A stretch of 64,000 bases of DNA, from contig CM020513.1 in assembly GCA_009823395.1 (NCBI GenBank), positions 21,296,001 through 21,360,000 of the forward strand. The letters run 5' to 3'. Origin of the DNA: Thamnaconus septentrionalis. Its lineage: Eukaryota > Chordata > Actinopteri > Tetraodontiformes > Monacanthidae. Position 1 is the stretch's first letter, and each line of letters begins with the position of its first letter. The translations under genes were made by a program, and so were the position numbers. The notes under the pieces were generated by a model. It was not told the DNA's origin, ran no database searches, and was given only the letters and a program-made list of their open reading frames with translations. Shown here one piece after another: positions 30,810-43,746 of the stretch.

Positions 30810-33800
30810 CGTTTTAATACGAGCGCTCACTTTTCTGCTCATGTCGACGGTGCTTTGTTGTTTCTGAAGGCGCCGGGCGGCGTATGGTCACGGTGGAGGA
30901 GCTACCGGTCGACAAGTGAGCGGTTTTCTCCCAAGTTTTTATTTTCTTTTTTTCCTCTGAACGAGGCTGAATGTTGCGGTGCATGGAGTCGCGCCACCGT
31001 TTTGACATTGTTACACATAAACCACTTAGTGGGGACCGAAAGTGAAGTTGAGTTCCTAAAATTTCCCGTCGGTTTCCTCCCTCGGACCTAAACTGACCGT
31101 ACAGGCTTTACAGTCGTCCACTGCCTGCAGCTCCCCCCCTTTATAATAAATGACAGCCTTCTCACGTCTCCCACATGCGCGCACACACACACAGACATAC
31201 ATGTGCGCATACAAACAGGCATCCTGTACATATTTGCATGTGTGAGCGAGTGGCACTTTGATGATGAACAGATTTGCTTTTGTCCCGTCGCCGTGCAGAA
31301 CGATGTGTGGCTGTCGTCGTGCATTTCAGATTTAAGAAACTCTCTCTCTGTCTCACCGCAGAGTTTGTGTCTCCCTTATTTTGAAGGGGGTCGTTTTGTT
31401 TCTGTCGTACCGGAGAGACGTCGTATCTTTTTAGAAAACTGAAGGAAAAAAAAAAACGTGATTCTCTCCAAAAACTCAGCCGCTCACTCCAGTACAGAAC
31501 GGAACGGAGAAATTCCTCGTCCGAAGGGTTAAAGGGAAGTTCCGACTAAAACCAAGTGTTGAGTGTGCAGCGTCGCTCACTGACCTTCCTTGTATTTATA
31601 ATTCACAGTCTTTTTTTTTTTTTTTTGTCAGTTCACCAGCAGGATGTAGTTTTTGTACAGAATCTTGTTTTGTTTTTTTTCTCTCTCGTTTTTCGTGCAC
31701 GGCGTGACTGGCGCGGCTTCTTCTTGTCCAGGTGACCGGCTGGCTAGAAAAGGCCACGGTGAGAAGAGGAAAACGTGGAGTGTGCTGTGTGAATCCATCC
31801 CCCTGCGCGGGGCCGTTTGCGCTCCTGACGCTGGGAGTCACGCTGTAAATATCGAGCTCTCGGCCTGCCGTCCGTCCCTCCGTCCTGACCCGACGAGCTC
31901 GGCCCCCCTGCGCCCACTCCTGAAAACTGAAATCATTTCTCCCGCTTGGGCCGAGAGAACCCCATCTAGCTTCGGCATGATGCTCCAGTATATGTGTCTG
32001 CTTGTTTACACTCGGAGGAGGAAGGAGGGAAGAAAAAAAGAGAAGGTCACTGGCTGCAGCTTGCCGGCAGTGTGACTCCCTCTTCAGCGATAGGAAATGT
32101 GTTTTACTGCGAAAAGTGGACGTTTTGTTTGTTTCTCTTCAATGGTGGGACCCCAGTAGACCAGGTCCAGTCTTACCACATGGCTTCCAATTCCTATTTT
32201 GTGAAAATGAAAAAAAAAAAAAAATTTACTCAGCCGCCTCGTCTGATGAACTTGTGAAATGCCTTCCCACGCAACCCCTTCCTACCCCTGCTTGCTCTCG
32301 AGTCCCGTGAGGAAACTGGTGTAACATCACGTAGAATCTGTATTTAAACATTTTTCCTAATACTTGCGTTTGTGCAAGTGACTATTTTGAAAAAAAAAAA
32401 AAAAAAAGGAAGAAGAAACCTTTTGAACATTGTGCCTCATCTCCCACCAAGCCTGTTTTTTGACTTCTGTCCGGATCTCCTCTTTGAAAGCAATCTGTAC
32501 ACACACACACACACACCTTGAGAATGCATTTGGGCTGCGTCGCTGTGCTGTATGGGTGCACGTGTGCCACTGACCCAGAGAGAACATGCTTCTTGTTTCC
32601 TGTCGTGCACAGGCCGTGGTTGGGTTTCCCAAAATGAGGCTCGGATTTGTCGCGTTGGACCGCGTTGTCCCCTCTGCTTTAACCCCGAGGTGCCGCCGAT
32701 CACAGATGCAAAGGAAGAAGAGATTGTTTGCAATCTCGAGGTCAGAATAGGTGCGTCTAAAATCCTGCATGGAAGACGCTTGGAAAGGTTATTGAGAACA
32801 AACATCAGAAAATATGTCTTGACATAAGACAATGGTGTTGAATTTCCTTTGAAATCACGTGTATCTGTATTATTTAATCTGAAGTTCCTCTGTTGGACTC
32901 AGATAAACCGGTGGCCACCCTGGAGACACAAGTCTCCCTGTTGCAAGTAGATGAGGTCAAGGAAGGGGGATGGCTCAGCTCCACGCGAGGAGCTGAGCTT
33001 TGCGCTAGCGCACATTTAACGCGAATACGAGAGAGTGAAGTGGCCTCTGTGATCCTGGATTTGGTAAACCCAGCTCAGTCAGTGCTGTGAAATTGTGAGA
33101 CGGTGGTGGTGGTGATGGTTCATCTCACCCGAACTCAGGTGGACATATCACATCCTTGATTTTCTAAAAAAAAAAATAAAATAAGATAAAAATAAAACAT
33201 GTATATACAATTAAAAAAAAAACATGTTAGCCTAAAAATTAGATAAGCATTTTGATCCAAGAGTCCGAAAGGCTTTTAATTATCTTTTTTTTTTTTAATT
33301 ATTATTATTATTATTGGTATTGCATTGATTGCGGGAATGTATGACTGTCATTAGCAGATAGTTGTAATTTCAGTGCCAGCTTCAGGTGATGATAATCCCA
33401 TGTTAACTTTGTAAGGTGCGTTATCATGTTTCGTCGCTCATCTCATTTATTCTCTCCTGATTAATGTGTGGACGTTTCGAGGCCCCGTTTCTGGAAACGC
33501 GGCAGTTCCGCCTCTTACAAAAAGAAGTTCATTGGAATGTGGCATTTTATATTTTGAATACTATATCTATATAGATTTAATTTGCATGTCCACTGACAAA
33601 AGGCAATAACAAAAAAAAAAAAAAAAAAAATAAAAATTACCGTGTCGTGCAACGGGGGTCATGACATGTTGACTAACAGCTTCGCTCCAGCAATGGAGAC
33701 TGCAGACCATGTGTGTGATGAGGGGTGTTGAGATGAGCCGCGTCCTCAGCAACTCTCCCCGCTGGGCTTCGTTGAATTGAGTTCACTGTTCATTGACATC

Positions 33801-34080
33801 AAAGTTCATTTTCCGTGTGTGCAAACAGGATGTGAAAAAAATAACAATTAAAAAAAAAATGTGGATGTTTAAAACTTTGGTGCCGTTTCATTCATTGTCT
33901 CGACGATCTTCTCAGTTTGGTTTGGTTTTTTAGTGAATTAGAAATATTTCTTTTTTGGGGGGGGCAAGGGTTGCATTGGTTCCCTTGTGTCTGCGTGAAT
34001 TCTCTCCAGGTACTCTGACTTCCAACCACAGTGCAAAAGACACCCACACTGAAGCACCACGCCTAGATGTTGATATCCCC
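30810..34080. other. spacer between phaf1 and cnot1
   Basis: I see no gene. Poly-T/poly-A runs (31612-31626, 32390-32407, 33610-33630) and a short CA array (31181-31192) occur. The open frames here are short and unconserved in appearance. Part of it could be a long phaf1 3' UTR. Confidence 0.5.
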
Positions 34081-34082
34081 TA

Positions 34083-34600
34083 TCGCAGGGGTCACCGACC
34101 TGTTTGAGCCTGAGAGCTACTTCATGGGTACAGAGTCATGCGAAGGGCAACCGGTTTGCTACACTGTTATAATGGAAAATAAGAGAAATCAGCGTTTCAA
34201 AAGAGAAAGTGAGAGCATTCCTCCTCTGGGCACAGAAGTCACGGCGAATGCCGGCGACATCATCGCCTCAGCGAGACTCTGTCGAAGCGGACTGGTCCGT
34301 TCTCTGTGGCACTATAAGCAAGGCTGCTGAGGGCATGGTTGGCAGCTCCAAACGGTCCCACCAAGAGCGGTTCGATCAAAATGACGTTGATGTCCGTCAA
34401 AAGATTGACCAGAAGAGATCTGCCCGCCTCGCATGGGAAAATCGACCAGAAGTGCCAGCGAAGGATTCGAGACATGTGGAACCTTTGATGGCAAGAAGAA
34501 GCAAAAGACATAACAGTTCCACGCTGACAGCAGAGACCTCCAACAACGGAGGCTGATTCTGACATGGACCTTAAATGCTCGATCACGAGCTACTGCTGAG
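34083..34600 (+). mobile_element. hAT-like end plus LINE-like ORF fragment
   Basis: At 34087 CAGGGGTCACCGACCTG resembles a common hAT left end. Further on, a frame at about 34330-34480 encodes GSSKRSHQERFDQNDVD and then a KRSARLAWENRP stretch. This resembles the linker found in teleost endonuclease/reverse-transcriptase retroelements (pattern K-R..P..F-[DN]-x-N-D..KR.A..A). It is short, has no catalytic motif and is clearly degraded. No intact gene is present. Confidence 0.4.
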
Positions 34601-34609
34601 AGAATCATT

Positions 34610-34647
34610 AATGAATTCAGTTTTTATGTATAAGAACTGAATTCATT
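34610..34647. repeat. 13-bp perfect inverted repeat next to the AT array
   Basis: Arm 34610-34622 (AATGAATTCAGTT) pairs with 34635-34647 (AACTGAATTCATT) around a 12-nt loop. It lies 5 bp from the AT array. Confidence 0.85.
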
Positions 34648-34651
34648 TGAG

Positions 34652-35041
<390 letters not shown>

Positions 35042-35129
35042 GAATAGAGAAATCATCTTTATGGGTCTGATAATTCATATCCCTTCAAACAAAATACCAC
35101 ATCCTATGTGAGGCTATCATGGGCTAACA

Positions 35130-35410
35130 CTTGTTTCCAACAATACTTTTCTGCCGAACGAAGCAACACAATACAGTGAACGCTGGGGTTTATGACAAGC
35201 AAGCACGTCTACAAGCGGGGACCTATCGGCTATGTCGCGCTCACGCACTTCACGTCTCGTGTGCGCGCCGTGCTAGTGACAGTCGCCATTTTATTTTGAA
35301 AATCAAACTGAACTGGAGGCACAGCAACCTTTCCATTTCGTCAAGTTTGTTGCGAGAATCAAAAGGGATGAAAATTTGAATTACTTTTTTTTCTGGAGCA
35401 CGGTGAGTTT
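35130..35410 (+). promoter_or_regulatory. cnot1: probable cnot1 promoter and untranslated exon 1
   Basis: GTCGCCATTTTA at about 35283-35293 is a YY1-like core typical of TATA-less housekeeping promoters at the start site. A strong donor, GAGCACG/GTGAGTTT, lies at 35401/35402. Spliced to the acceptor at 36956-36957, this would give a short untranslated exon 1. Start and exon limits are inferred, and other donors downstream are possible. Confidence 0.4.
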
Positions 35411-36957
35411 CAGAACACACATCGGGACCCGCTTCTCGGCCGGTAAATATCATAGACACACGGCGTGCTATATTAATTCAGAAGAATGGCTGATAGCCCA
35501 CTATCGTCGGATGGGTCTATGTACTGAAAACCCGCTGTCATTTCGTCCGAATGTGAAAGTAAATTATCATCGCAAACTTGAATTTATTGCCAATTGTGCG
35601 TTGATCTCACGAAAACGCTTCCCTCGAACCGTGTCCCGTGGCCTTGTTTGTTTTCCCGTCATTTAATTCACTTGTAAAAACTGAGCGCTTGCGACTAGCT
35701 AGACCGTTAGCGATTTCAAAAATTAGTTGGAGCCCTTACAAATGAGCTAACGTTAACAAGGGTAATGCTAATGTTAGCGAGCCAGCTCATGCTCGGGACC
35801 GTCCGCAATACTCGGGGCCCTCAGCACCGAGGTTGGTGTCATATTTTGGAGTAACGGTAATTGTTTCGATAACTTGCTGGAAACGTATTGCACAATGGGT
35901 TTTCAAGCGTAACATGAGGTCATACTAAAATTACACACCAGCCTGATTCGGTCTCATGTTGCTCATGGTAGCTTCACGCAAGTGATGATAGCATTGGCCA
36001 TAACTTGCCATACAGGGAGTTGGCAACATCTTTGTCAGGTTATTACGGCCGCGGACAAGTTTAGCTGTTTCTAAGAGGAATTCCCCCTAATAGCTTTCAG
36101 TTAGCTGTGAAATTATAACTAGATAAGCGTCGCGTAAAGACTTCGTGGTTCAGTTTAGTGGTGGACATTGTACGTCGTAAACATGTTGGCTAATGTTAAC
36201 TTTATCGTCGCCCTAGCAAGTGATTGATCAGCGTTGCGGTGGTCATCGCTGACATTTCGGTAGCCCTACTTGCCGCACATAAGGGCTCATCATCCGCAAT
36301 CTAAAATTGTTAAAAGTCTTTTTGACTAACTATTCAGTCAAACCATTTCATTCCGTTCCGTTTCTCTCGAAACGCCTGACATGTAGCTGTCAAGATTTGC
36401 TAACGTGTATTAGCTTGCTTATTGTTTTAGTGAGTGCTTCCGTTTTGATAGTATTTGTTTTTTATAACAAATACACTTACTCGGTGAGTTTTTTTTCACG
36501 GCTTGTATTTTGTAGTACTATGACACATCCGCGGCAAAGTGAGCGTCCACTCAAGTTGATAACTTTAAGCGAGCAGCTGGACTAGCTTTGACTTTGTGTG
36601 CTTAGCATCGGGTTGGAGTCGAGGCCTAGTACATGCTAACGTTTCGGACACGGAGAGTTTATATAACAGGAGAGTCCTTCCTTCTCAGGGCACGCCAACA
36701 ACGGATCTGTCAGTCCCAATCTTTTTCCATTGTTTATAAAGTTTCGCAAACCTCTTACCACTTCATATCCACTTAAAAATTTGCACGTAACATTTTTGTT
36801 TTGTGTGAGGCCCTAAGCCTGTCACAGCATCGTGCTGGTACGGGTCTGTCAATATTTTCCTGCTCTGTAGCAAAGCGTCTGAAGTAAAGTGCAGATCAGT
36901 GAGGATGTGCGTGATTTGTCTCTGTTTTAATAACTGTTTTGTGTTCTTTCATTACAG

Positions 36958-36981
36958 ATGCTGAACTTGATTTTAAATTGA
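36958..36981 (+). promoter_or_regulatory. uORF 1 in the cnot1 leader (7 codons)
   Basis: ATG at the very first bases of the exon, ending TGA at 36979-36981. It is a short non-overlapping uORF if the acceptor is as predicted. Confidence 0.4.
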
Positions 36982-37146
36982 TTATTTGGAACCTGGAGCC
37001 ATTGACCGGAAATAAATATTTGGAGACTAACATTCTTCACACCTTTTGGGGGGGGGGAGCAGAAGTAACCTATTACTGAAGTGACCAAAGGGGAATAATG
37101 GTGATTTTGCGCCGCGCTCGGCCGCCTGCTTCCGCCCCAACCAGCA
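36958..37146 (+). other. cnot1: cnot1 5' UTR portion of the first coding exon
   Basis: The acceptor TTCATTACAG ends at 36957. The exon then runs through 189 nt of leader to the ATG at 37147. An in-frame TAA at 37066-37068 fixes that ATG as the first usable in-frame start. The leader contains two upstream ATGs (36958 and 37098). Confidence 0.65.
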
Positions 37147-37157
37147 ATGAATCTTGA
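37098..37157 (+). promoter_or_regulatory. uORF 2 overlapping the cnot1 start codon (19 codons)
   Basis: AATAATGG context at 37098. The frame is +1 relative to cnot1, runs across the main ATG at 37147 and stops at 37155-37157. Ribosomes that start here cannot reinitiate at the main start by forward scanning. Confidence 0.6.
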
Positions 37158-40100
37158 CTCGCTCTCGCTGGCTTTGTCTCAAATCAGTTATCTGGTGGAC
37201 AATTTAACAAAGAAAAATTATCGAGCCAGCCAGCAAGAAATACAGCATGTAAGTTTGTTTTGTTTTTTTTTTTTTTTTTTTTTGGTTGTTTTGTCTCCAG
37301 AGATTGATTTTGCAGTTGAATGTTTTTAAAAATGAGAAATGCCTCCGTACGCCTTGGTAACAGATGATTGTCTTCATGCTCTCTTAGATTGTCAATCGTC
37401 ACGGTCCTGAGGCAGACAGACATCTATTACGCTGTCTCTTCTCCCATGTGGATTTTAGTGGCGATGGTAAAAGTAGTGGCAAGGACTTTCACCAGGTAAG
37501 TCTTCTGAAATGAAACTTTGTGGATTTTTTTTATTTTTTTAATTTTGTCATGACCTGTTTTTCATCCATAGTAACCTGGCCAAGCGTCACATGTTCTATC
37601 CAATGTTTAACAAGGGGACTGAGGATTAAACATTAGTTTGTAGGTCCAAATAGGCTCTGCTTTGAATGAAAACTTTGAGGAAATGAGAGAACTGCCCATG
37701 TGTGGACTCAATCAAAAGATTGAGGAAATGACTGAGGACAGAGGTCCACTCTGGTTTACTCCTCTGGCATCTAAGCCGATGGCAGGGCATGAGTGACCCA
37801 AAGCAGGTCATTTGGCAAAGCTTATTGCATAAATACAATCAAAATGTTTTTCTCGGAAAGCATGTTGTCTTTTCTTTTTCTTTTTTAACTCCTTTGTTAT
37901 TAGTTTTAGCTAGAAAGTGATTTTTGATGGTTAATTTGCTTATCAGTTGACCATTTAGCTCTCATCATTGTCTGTCTTTGTAATGGTGATGATGTGAAAC
38001 CTGCTCTTCAGTGTGAGTGTTCAATGTTGACTTTGATTGTATTTCCTCTGAGAAACTTGCTGTCAAGTCTCTGATTTTCCTCTGCTTCCGTTTTCTGTGC
38101 TTTCTTCCCTGCGTGTTTGTTTTGTCACTTTCCCAAGACACAGTTTCTGATCCAGGAGTGTGTGTCGCTGATATCAAAGCCCAACTTCATCTCTACTTTG
38201 TGCTACGCCATCGACAATCCTCTCCACTATCAGAAGGTAAGGGCGGATCACACCGGGTCTATTTCGTTTGTAACTTGCTGCGCTATTGGAAACACTTTGC
38301 AATGAAACTCTTAAACTAGACAATCCAATTGTATTAGTGTAATGAGGATGATGAAAAGTTCTGTCATTCTAATAGAATTTGATGTCACTTTCTTTCAGAG
38401 TCTGAAGCCATCAGTCCACTTATTTACTCAACTAAGTAAAGTTCTTAAGCTCAGCAAGGTCCAAGAGGTAAGATTGCTGTGCTGTGTGCTCATTGATTAA
38501 GTTTTTTTGCACAGTGAATCATTACTGAAAATGTCCCTATTATTGTTTTTTAAATGTGTTTTATGTGTTTATCTTTTAGGTGATTTTGGGCCTTGCTTTG
38601 CTCAACTCAAGCAACGCAGACCTCTGTGGTTTTGGTGAGTAATTCTTTGACCCTGAAATATTTAAAACCTGCAGCAAACAGGATATGAACCTTAAGCCGT
38701 CGTTCTTGCAAAATCTGGCAAGTTATTTAGCCTGCAGTAGTGCCAGTTGGCAGATGGTATCCCTGGTTTGTGATTGAACTTCTCATAACACTCATAACAC
38801 AACAACAAACTTGAAGAAACCAGGAATGAGTTTCGTTTCCAGATTTACCGTGGATGATGATTCTCATTGCGCATCATAGCTTCAGCAGTTCATTTTAAAT
38901 CGCAAATAAACAAAAGTTTTTATTATATTCCCAACTTCCGAAACAGTTTTAATGTGCCAAAACTGTTTGCATGACCGTAAAGTGTCTCTCAAGCCTTCTG
39001 TGTTTTCTGTGAAAATATTTGATATTAAAGGTTTAAATTGTTGTGCAATAGACAATCTTGGGCTACAGCAGTGTTTCTCAAAGTGGGGGGCAGAGTCACA
39101 TCTGGGGGGGGAGCGAAACACCGGGCGGGAGGGAGACGGGGCGCCCGGGGAGTAATATTTTCACGTCGGAACTTTTTCCACGGTGGAACCATTAACAAAA
39201 AGTGTTCAGTAGCTAAGAAAAACGCTGCTCAGGTACACAGGATGGACAAATATTTGACAGGGACGGAAAAAAAAAATTTTTCTCCAAGGTGGGGCGTGAC
39301 AGAGAAAGTTTGAGCACCACTGCCCTAATGCCAGCAAGTCTATGGGGTCAAAAGTCAACTTTGTCCTAGAGAAGGGGCCACTTGCAGGTTCATCGGGATC
39401 CCTCAAGACAGCCAGAAATTTGGGGCTTTTGAAAAACACTGGGCGTGACAGAGAAAGTTTGAGAACCACTGGGCTACAGTGAAGATTAGGACCGAACTTC
39501 AATACATTTACAGCACCGTCCAAAATGCACCAATCCTATTGAGGATCTTTCGGTGGCAAATTTCGATAACCAAGAGACTAAACTTTGGTTTTCTAATACC
39601 TATCAAAATTGGCATCATATGAAAAAATGTTGAATGAGTCTCAGTGAAGATGGAAAATTTCTTTGTATTTACCTACTTTTGCCAACCAAATTACCTGCTA
39701 TGATTAGAAGACGGGACGTACGGTCAAGAACTTTTCACCGTGCTTGGCTGCCGCTGCCACACGGTCAAGTCCTTGAAGTCATTTAAAGATTGATCTCCCC
39801 AAAAGACACAACTGTAGTCGGGTCAAATGACTGCGTGAAAAGTGTTACACCAACTTCCAGATTAGAGCTTTTCAAGTCCATGAGCGTTTATGTCGGTGAT
39901 GTTGTGAGATTTAAACCAACGTGTGTGCGAGCTCCTCTCGGTTCTTCTCTAACCTGTTTGTCCTTTCTGTTTTTTCAGCTGCGCAGTTCGTAAAGCAGAA
40001 GCTTCCAGACCTTCTGCGGTCGTACGTTGACGCAGATCTCGGAGGAAACCAAGAAGGTGGCTTCCAAGATATTGCCATAGAGGTCTTGCACCTACTGCTC

Positions 40101-43100
40101 TCCCATCTACTGTTTGGCCAGAAGGGAGCCAGTGGGGTAGGGCAAGAACAGATTGACGCCTTCCTGAAAACACTTTGCCGAGGTATTGGGTGAAACATTT
40201 TTTTTCTTGTTGTTGTTGCTGCTTGTTTGTTTCATGTTTGTTTTAAGTGCTAACCTCTGGTGATTTTCAATTGACAAAAAGACTTGAGTTTTGCCCCTAT
40301 GTGATCTGTTATAAGGAACTTCTGAATCTGGCCTAGATGACATACAGAGCATGTTCAGCTGTGTCTGCCACTGTCTAATGTTTTTAGTAAACAGGTACTC
40401 CGCTGATGAAGCTAATTACGAGATAAACACAGTTTTTGGTAATTACCCAGTACTTATAAATGTACAAGGGATAAGAAGACCTCGCAATAATAAACAGCTG
40501 ATTGGTTTTCTTTTTAAAAGTCTTAACTTTCTTCTACAAAACAAAAAAAACAAAAAAAAAATAGTTAAAAAGCAGGCAGCTTGGAAAATGTTTTGTTTTT
40601 TTCTTCACAGATGTAAAAAGCAAAATCATTTTCACTGAGACATGCTTGGAAGTTTTCCCTATGAGAAAACACAGAAGGGAAATTTGCCAGTTGCCATAAA
40701 ATAATCCAAATCAAAGTTTCCAACACAAGAGAGAAATTATTTTATTCTAGCTCACAATCTAGTAATCACACATTTAAATTTTTGAATTAAAATCAAAATC
40801 AAAATTTGGGTTGTATCTTTTTTTGAGTGCGCTCGTGATAATGGAAAACAATGTTTATCTCATTCGTTTTCAGTGAGGTCCCCCTTTGTCACTGCAGCTT
40901 ATTGAGCTTTGAAACTTCCTTGTTCCGAAACACAGTATTTTAACAATATAGCAAAACTTGTGCTTTCACAATGAAAATAAGAAGACGGAGAACTCCTAGT
41001 ACTAAACAGCCAAGCTTTGGTTTGTCAGGACCTTTCTTCATCACTTCCTGTCCGTCACTTAAGATTGACCACAAAGCGAGTGGAGCATCACCAGCTAAAA
41101 AAACAAAACACATTTCGGGTCCTCTAATAGTTTTCCATTGGTGCTGCCTGTTTCAGATTTCCCCCAGGAGCGCTGCCCTGTGGTGCTCGCACCACTGCTG
41201 TACCCTGAAAAACGGGACATTCCCATGGACAGGATCCTGCCAGACTCGGGGGAGTTAGCAAAGACCATCATGGAGAGTTCTCTTGCAGAATTCATGCAAG
41301 AAGTTGGATATGGTTTCTGTGCTAGGTATCGTTTTCTGAAAACTTTCCTTTGAGCTGTTTAAAAAACAATTGAAACGTTTGGGTGTCTGTATTTTTCATT
41401 GTCTACTCGCATAAGAGATAATGTAAGATGCATCTATAGAGTCTTGACACCAGGGCTCTTGAATGCATTGCAAGTGATTTAGAATCTGTAGGGCTGGTAT
41501 CATACCAACATTTTATATACAATGCCGATTTCGATGCCTTGGTTTCGACGCTGGTTCCAGAACAATACTTTTCTTGATTCCAGATGTTTTTAGAAACCAG
41601 GCTGAACAACAACAGAAAGCACATTGGCGTCACAGCACCAAATTTCTATTTTCCATTTTACTGGTGACGCAAATCAGGATTTCCTCCAAATCAAGTTTGC
41701 GGTATTCCCGTCTTGGGCCGCTACATTCTTGGCGCAAATGTTGCATCGTGCTTTATTTTGAACCACTTTAATAAAGTGGAGCCACACTTTAAACGTCACT
41801 GGCATCACTGTAGTGCAAACAGCAGTTTGTATGCCTTGATTCTAGATCTTGACATGCGTCTGCCAAATGGTTACTGGGTCACAGATGCAAAGATGAACTT
41901 TCTTGGATATTGGAATTTGGCAGCAAAAAGATGGATGATTTTTTTCAATATTCAATGGGATCATTTTGGTCGGTGCTCCATATGTACAGAAGTTCAGTGC
42001 CTATGTTGGCGAGTATCACAAGTTTTCATAGTAAAATGACCTGTTTTGAAGCTAAATTGAAGCTTTTATATTGGTTGATCATTCTGTGCCTCACACTGTT
42101 TGTGATCGTGGCTCTATTAACATGCTGATAATCAAGACGATCAAAGTTTACGCTAACATGTTTGTGTCATCTGTCTCTCTAGTCTGGATGAGTGCAGAAA
42201 CATTATAATTCAGTATGGGGTGAGAGAGGTCACAGCCAGTCAGGTGGCCAGGGTGCTGGGGATGATGGCTCGGACCCACTCTGGCCTCTCTGATGGCATC
42301 CCACTGCAGGTGAGACCACTCTGAATGGACTCTCATGTCTTTTTTTTGTTTGTTTGTTTGTTTGTTTTTGGACATACTCTTGTGTGGAGCCTCATTCTCT
42401 CAAATATGGCTAAAAGGTTTTTACTTGACGTATCGATATAGAGGTACATCGCAAAAGTGTCATGGAAACTTTTTCTTCGCATTTACACGTCAGCGGACGT
42501 GACGTTCGGGGTCACGTGACCAGTTCAATTCAAATAGCTGCTCCAAAACACAAAATGTTTTGTACCTCCATCCTCCTCAAAGTGGGGTCTCGCTGGACTA
42601 GCGCGTCACTGAGCTGTGCAACATGTTGAAGCTTTTCATATTTTCTTCCTTGCGTCGGAATAAAGCCTAAAATGTTTTGCATGAAATCTCATATGTTGGC
42701 AGTTTAGAACCATTACACAGTGAATATTGAGGCATAATTGCAATGCTGCATTGACTGGAGTGCCAATCAGGTTGTTGTTGTTTCACATTACAAAAACTCA
42801 GTCTTTTCTTGTTTTCTGCTGCAGTCCATCTCTGCTCCAGGAAGTGGGATCTGGAGCGATGGCAAGGACAAGAACGACGGCTCGCAGGCCCACACATGGA
42901 ATGTTGAAGTCCTCATTGACGTCGTGAAAGAAGTTGTAAGTGAACCACCTGTGCATTTGTTTTTTTCTCCTTTTTCAAGAGAAAATAAAGCCTTACTTTA
43001 TTTCTGAATTAGAGTGTGCAATTAAATTATTGTATTAAATATTTGCTTGGAGCATAAAATATGGCCCAGACTTAACATTATAAAATCATTTGACTGACGG

Positions 43101-43700
43101 TGTGACTTGCAGTTCCTAAATAATTGAAATGAATTAATGAGCTCTACACTTAAATATGTGACAATGATGGAGGAGGAGGAGGAGATGTAGCCATGTTTCA
43201 GAACCAAGAGGGACTCAATCACTCAACTGTCTGTGTCTTAGAATCCCAACCTGAACTTCAAAGAGGTGACGTACGAACTGGACCATGCCGGCTTCATCAT
43301 TCGGGACAGCAAAGGCCTTCACATTGTGGTGTATGGCATTCAGAGGGGATTGGGTATGGAAGTCTTCCCAGTTGATCTGATCTACAGGCCCTGGAAACAC
43401 GCTGAGGGACAGGTAATAAAATCACAAGAATTCATTTCAAGCCGCAAACTGATAAAAATACACAAGTGTATGTAGTTTTTTTTTTTCCAAAATGAAATGT
43501 GTATGTGTTTCAAACGTTCGGTCTGAGTTCAGTGACTCTGTCTCTGTTTCCAGTTGTCATTCATTCAGCATTCGCTGATGAGCCCCGAAGTGTTTTGCTT
43601 TGCCGACTACCCTTGCCACACTGTGGCCATTGACATCCTCAAGGCCCCGCCAGAGGATGACAACAGGGAGATTGTCACATGGTACGGACCTCGCAGCTCT

Positions 43701-43746
<46 letters not shown>

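Noticed and set aside
30374..34330. Several 80-150 codon frames between phaf1 and cnot1
   Set aside because: No conserved motif, no splice-bounded structure, and composition like the surrounding non-coding DNA.
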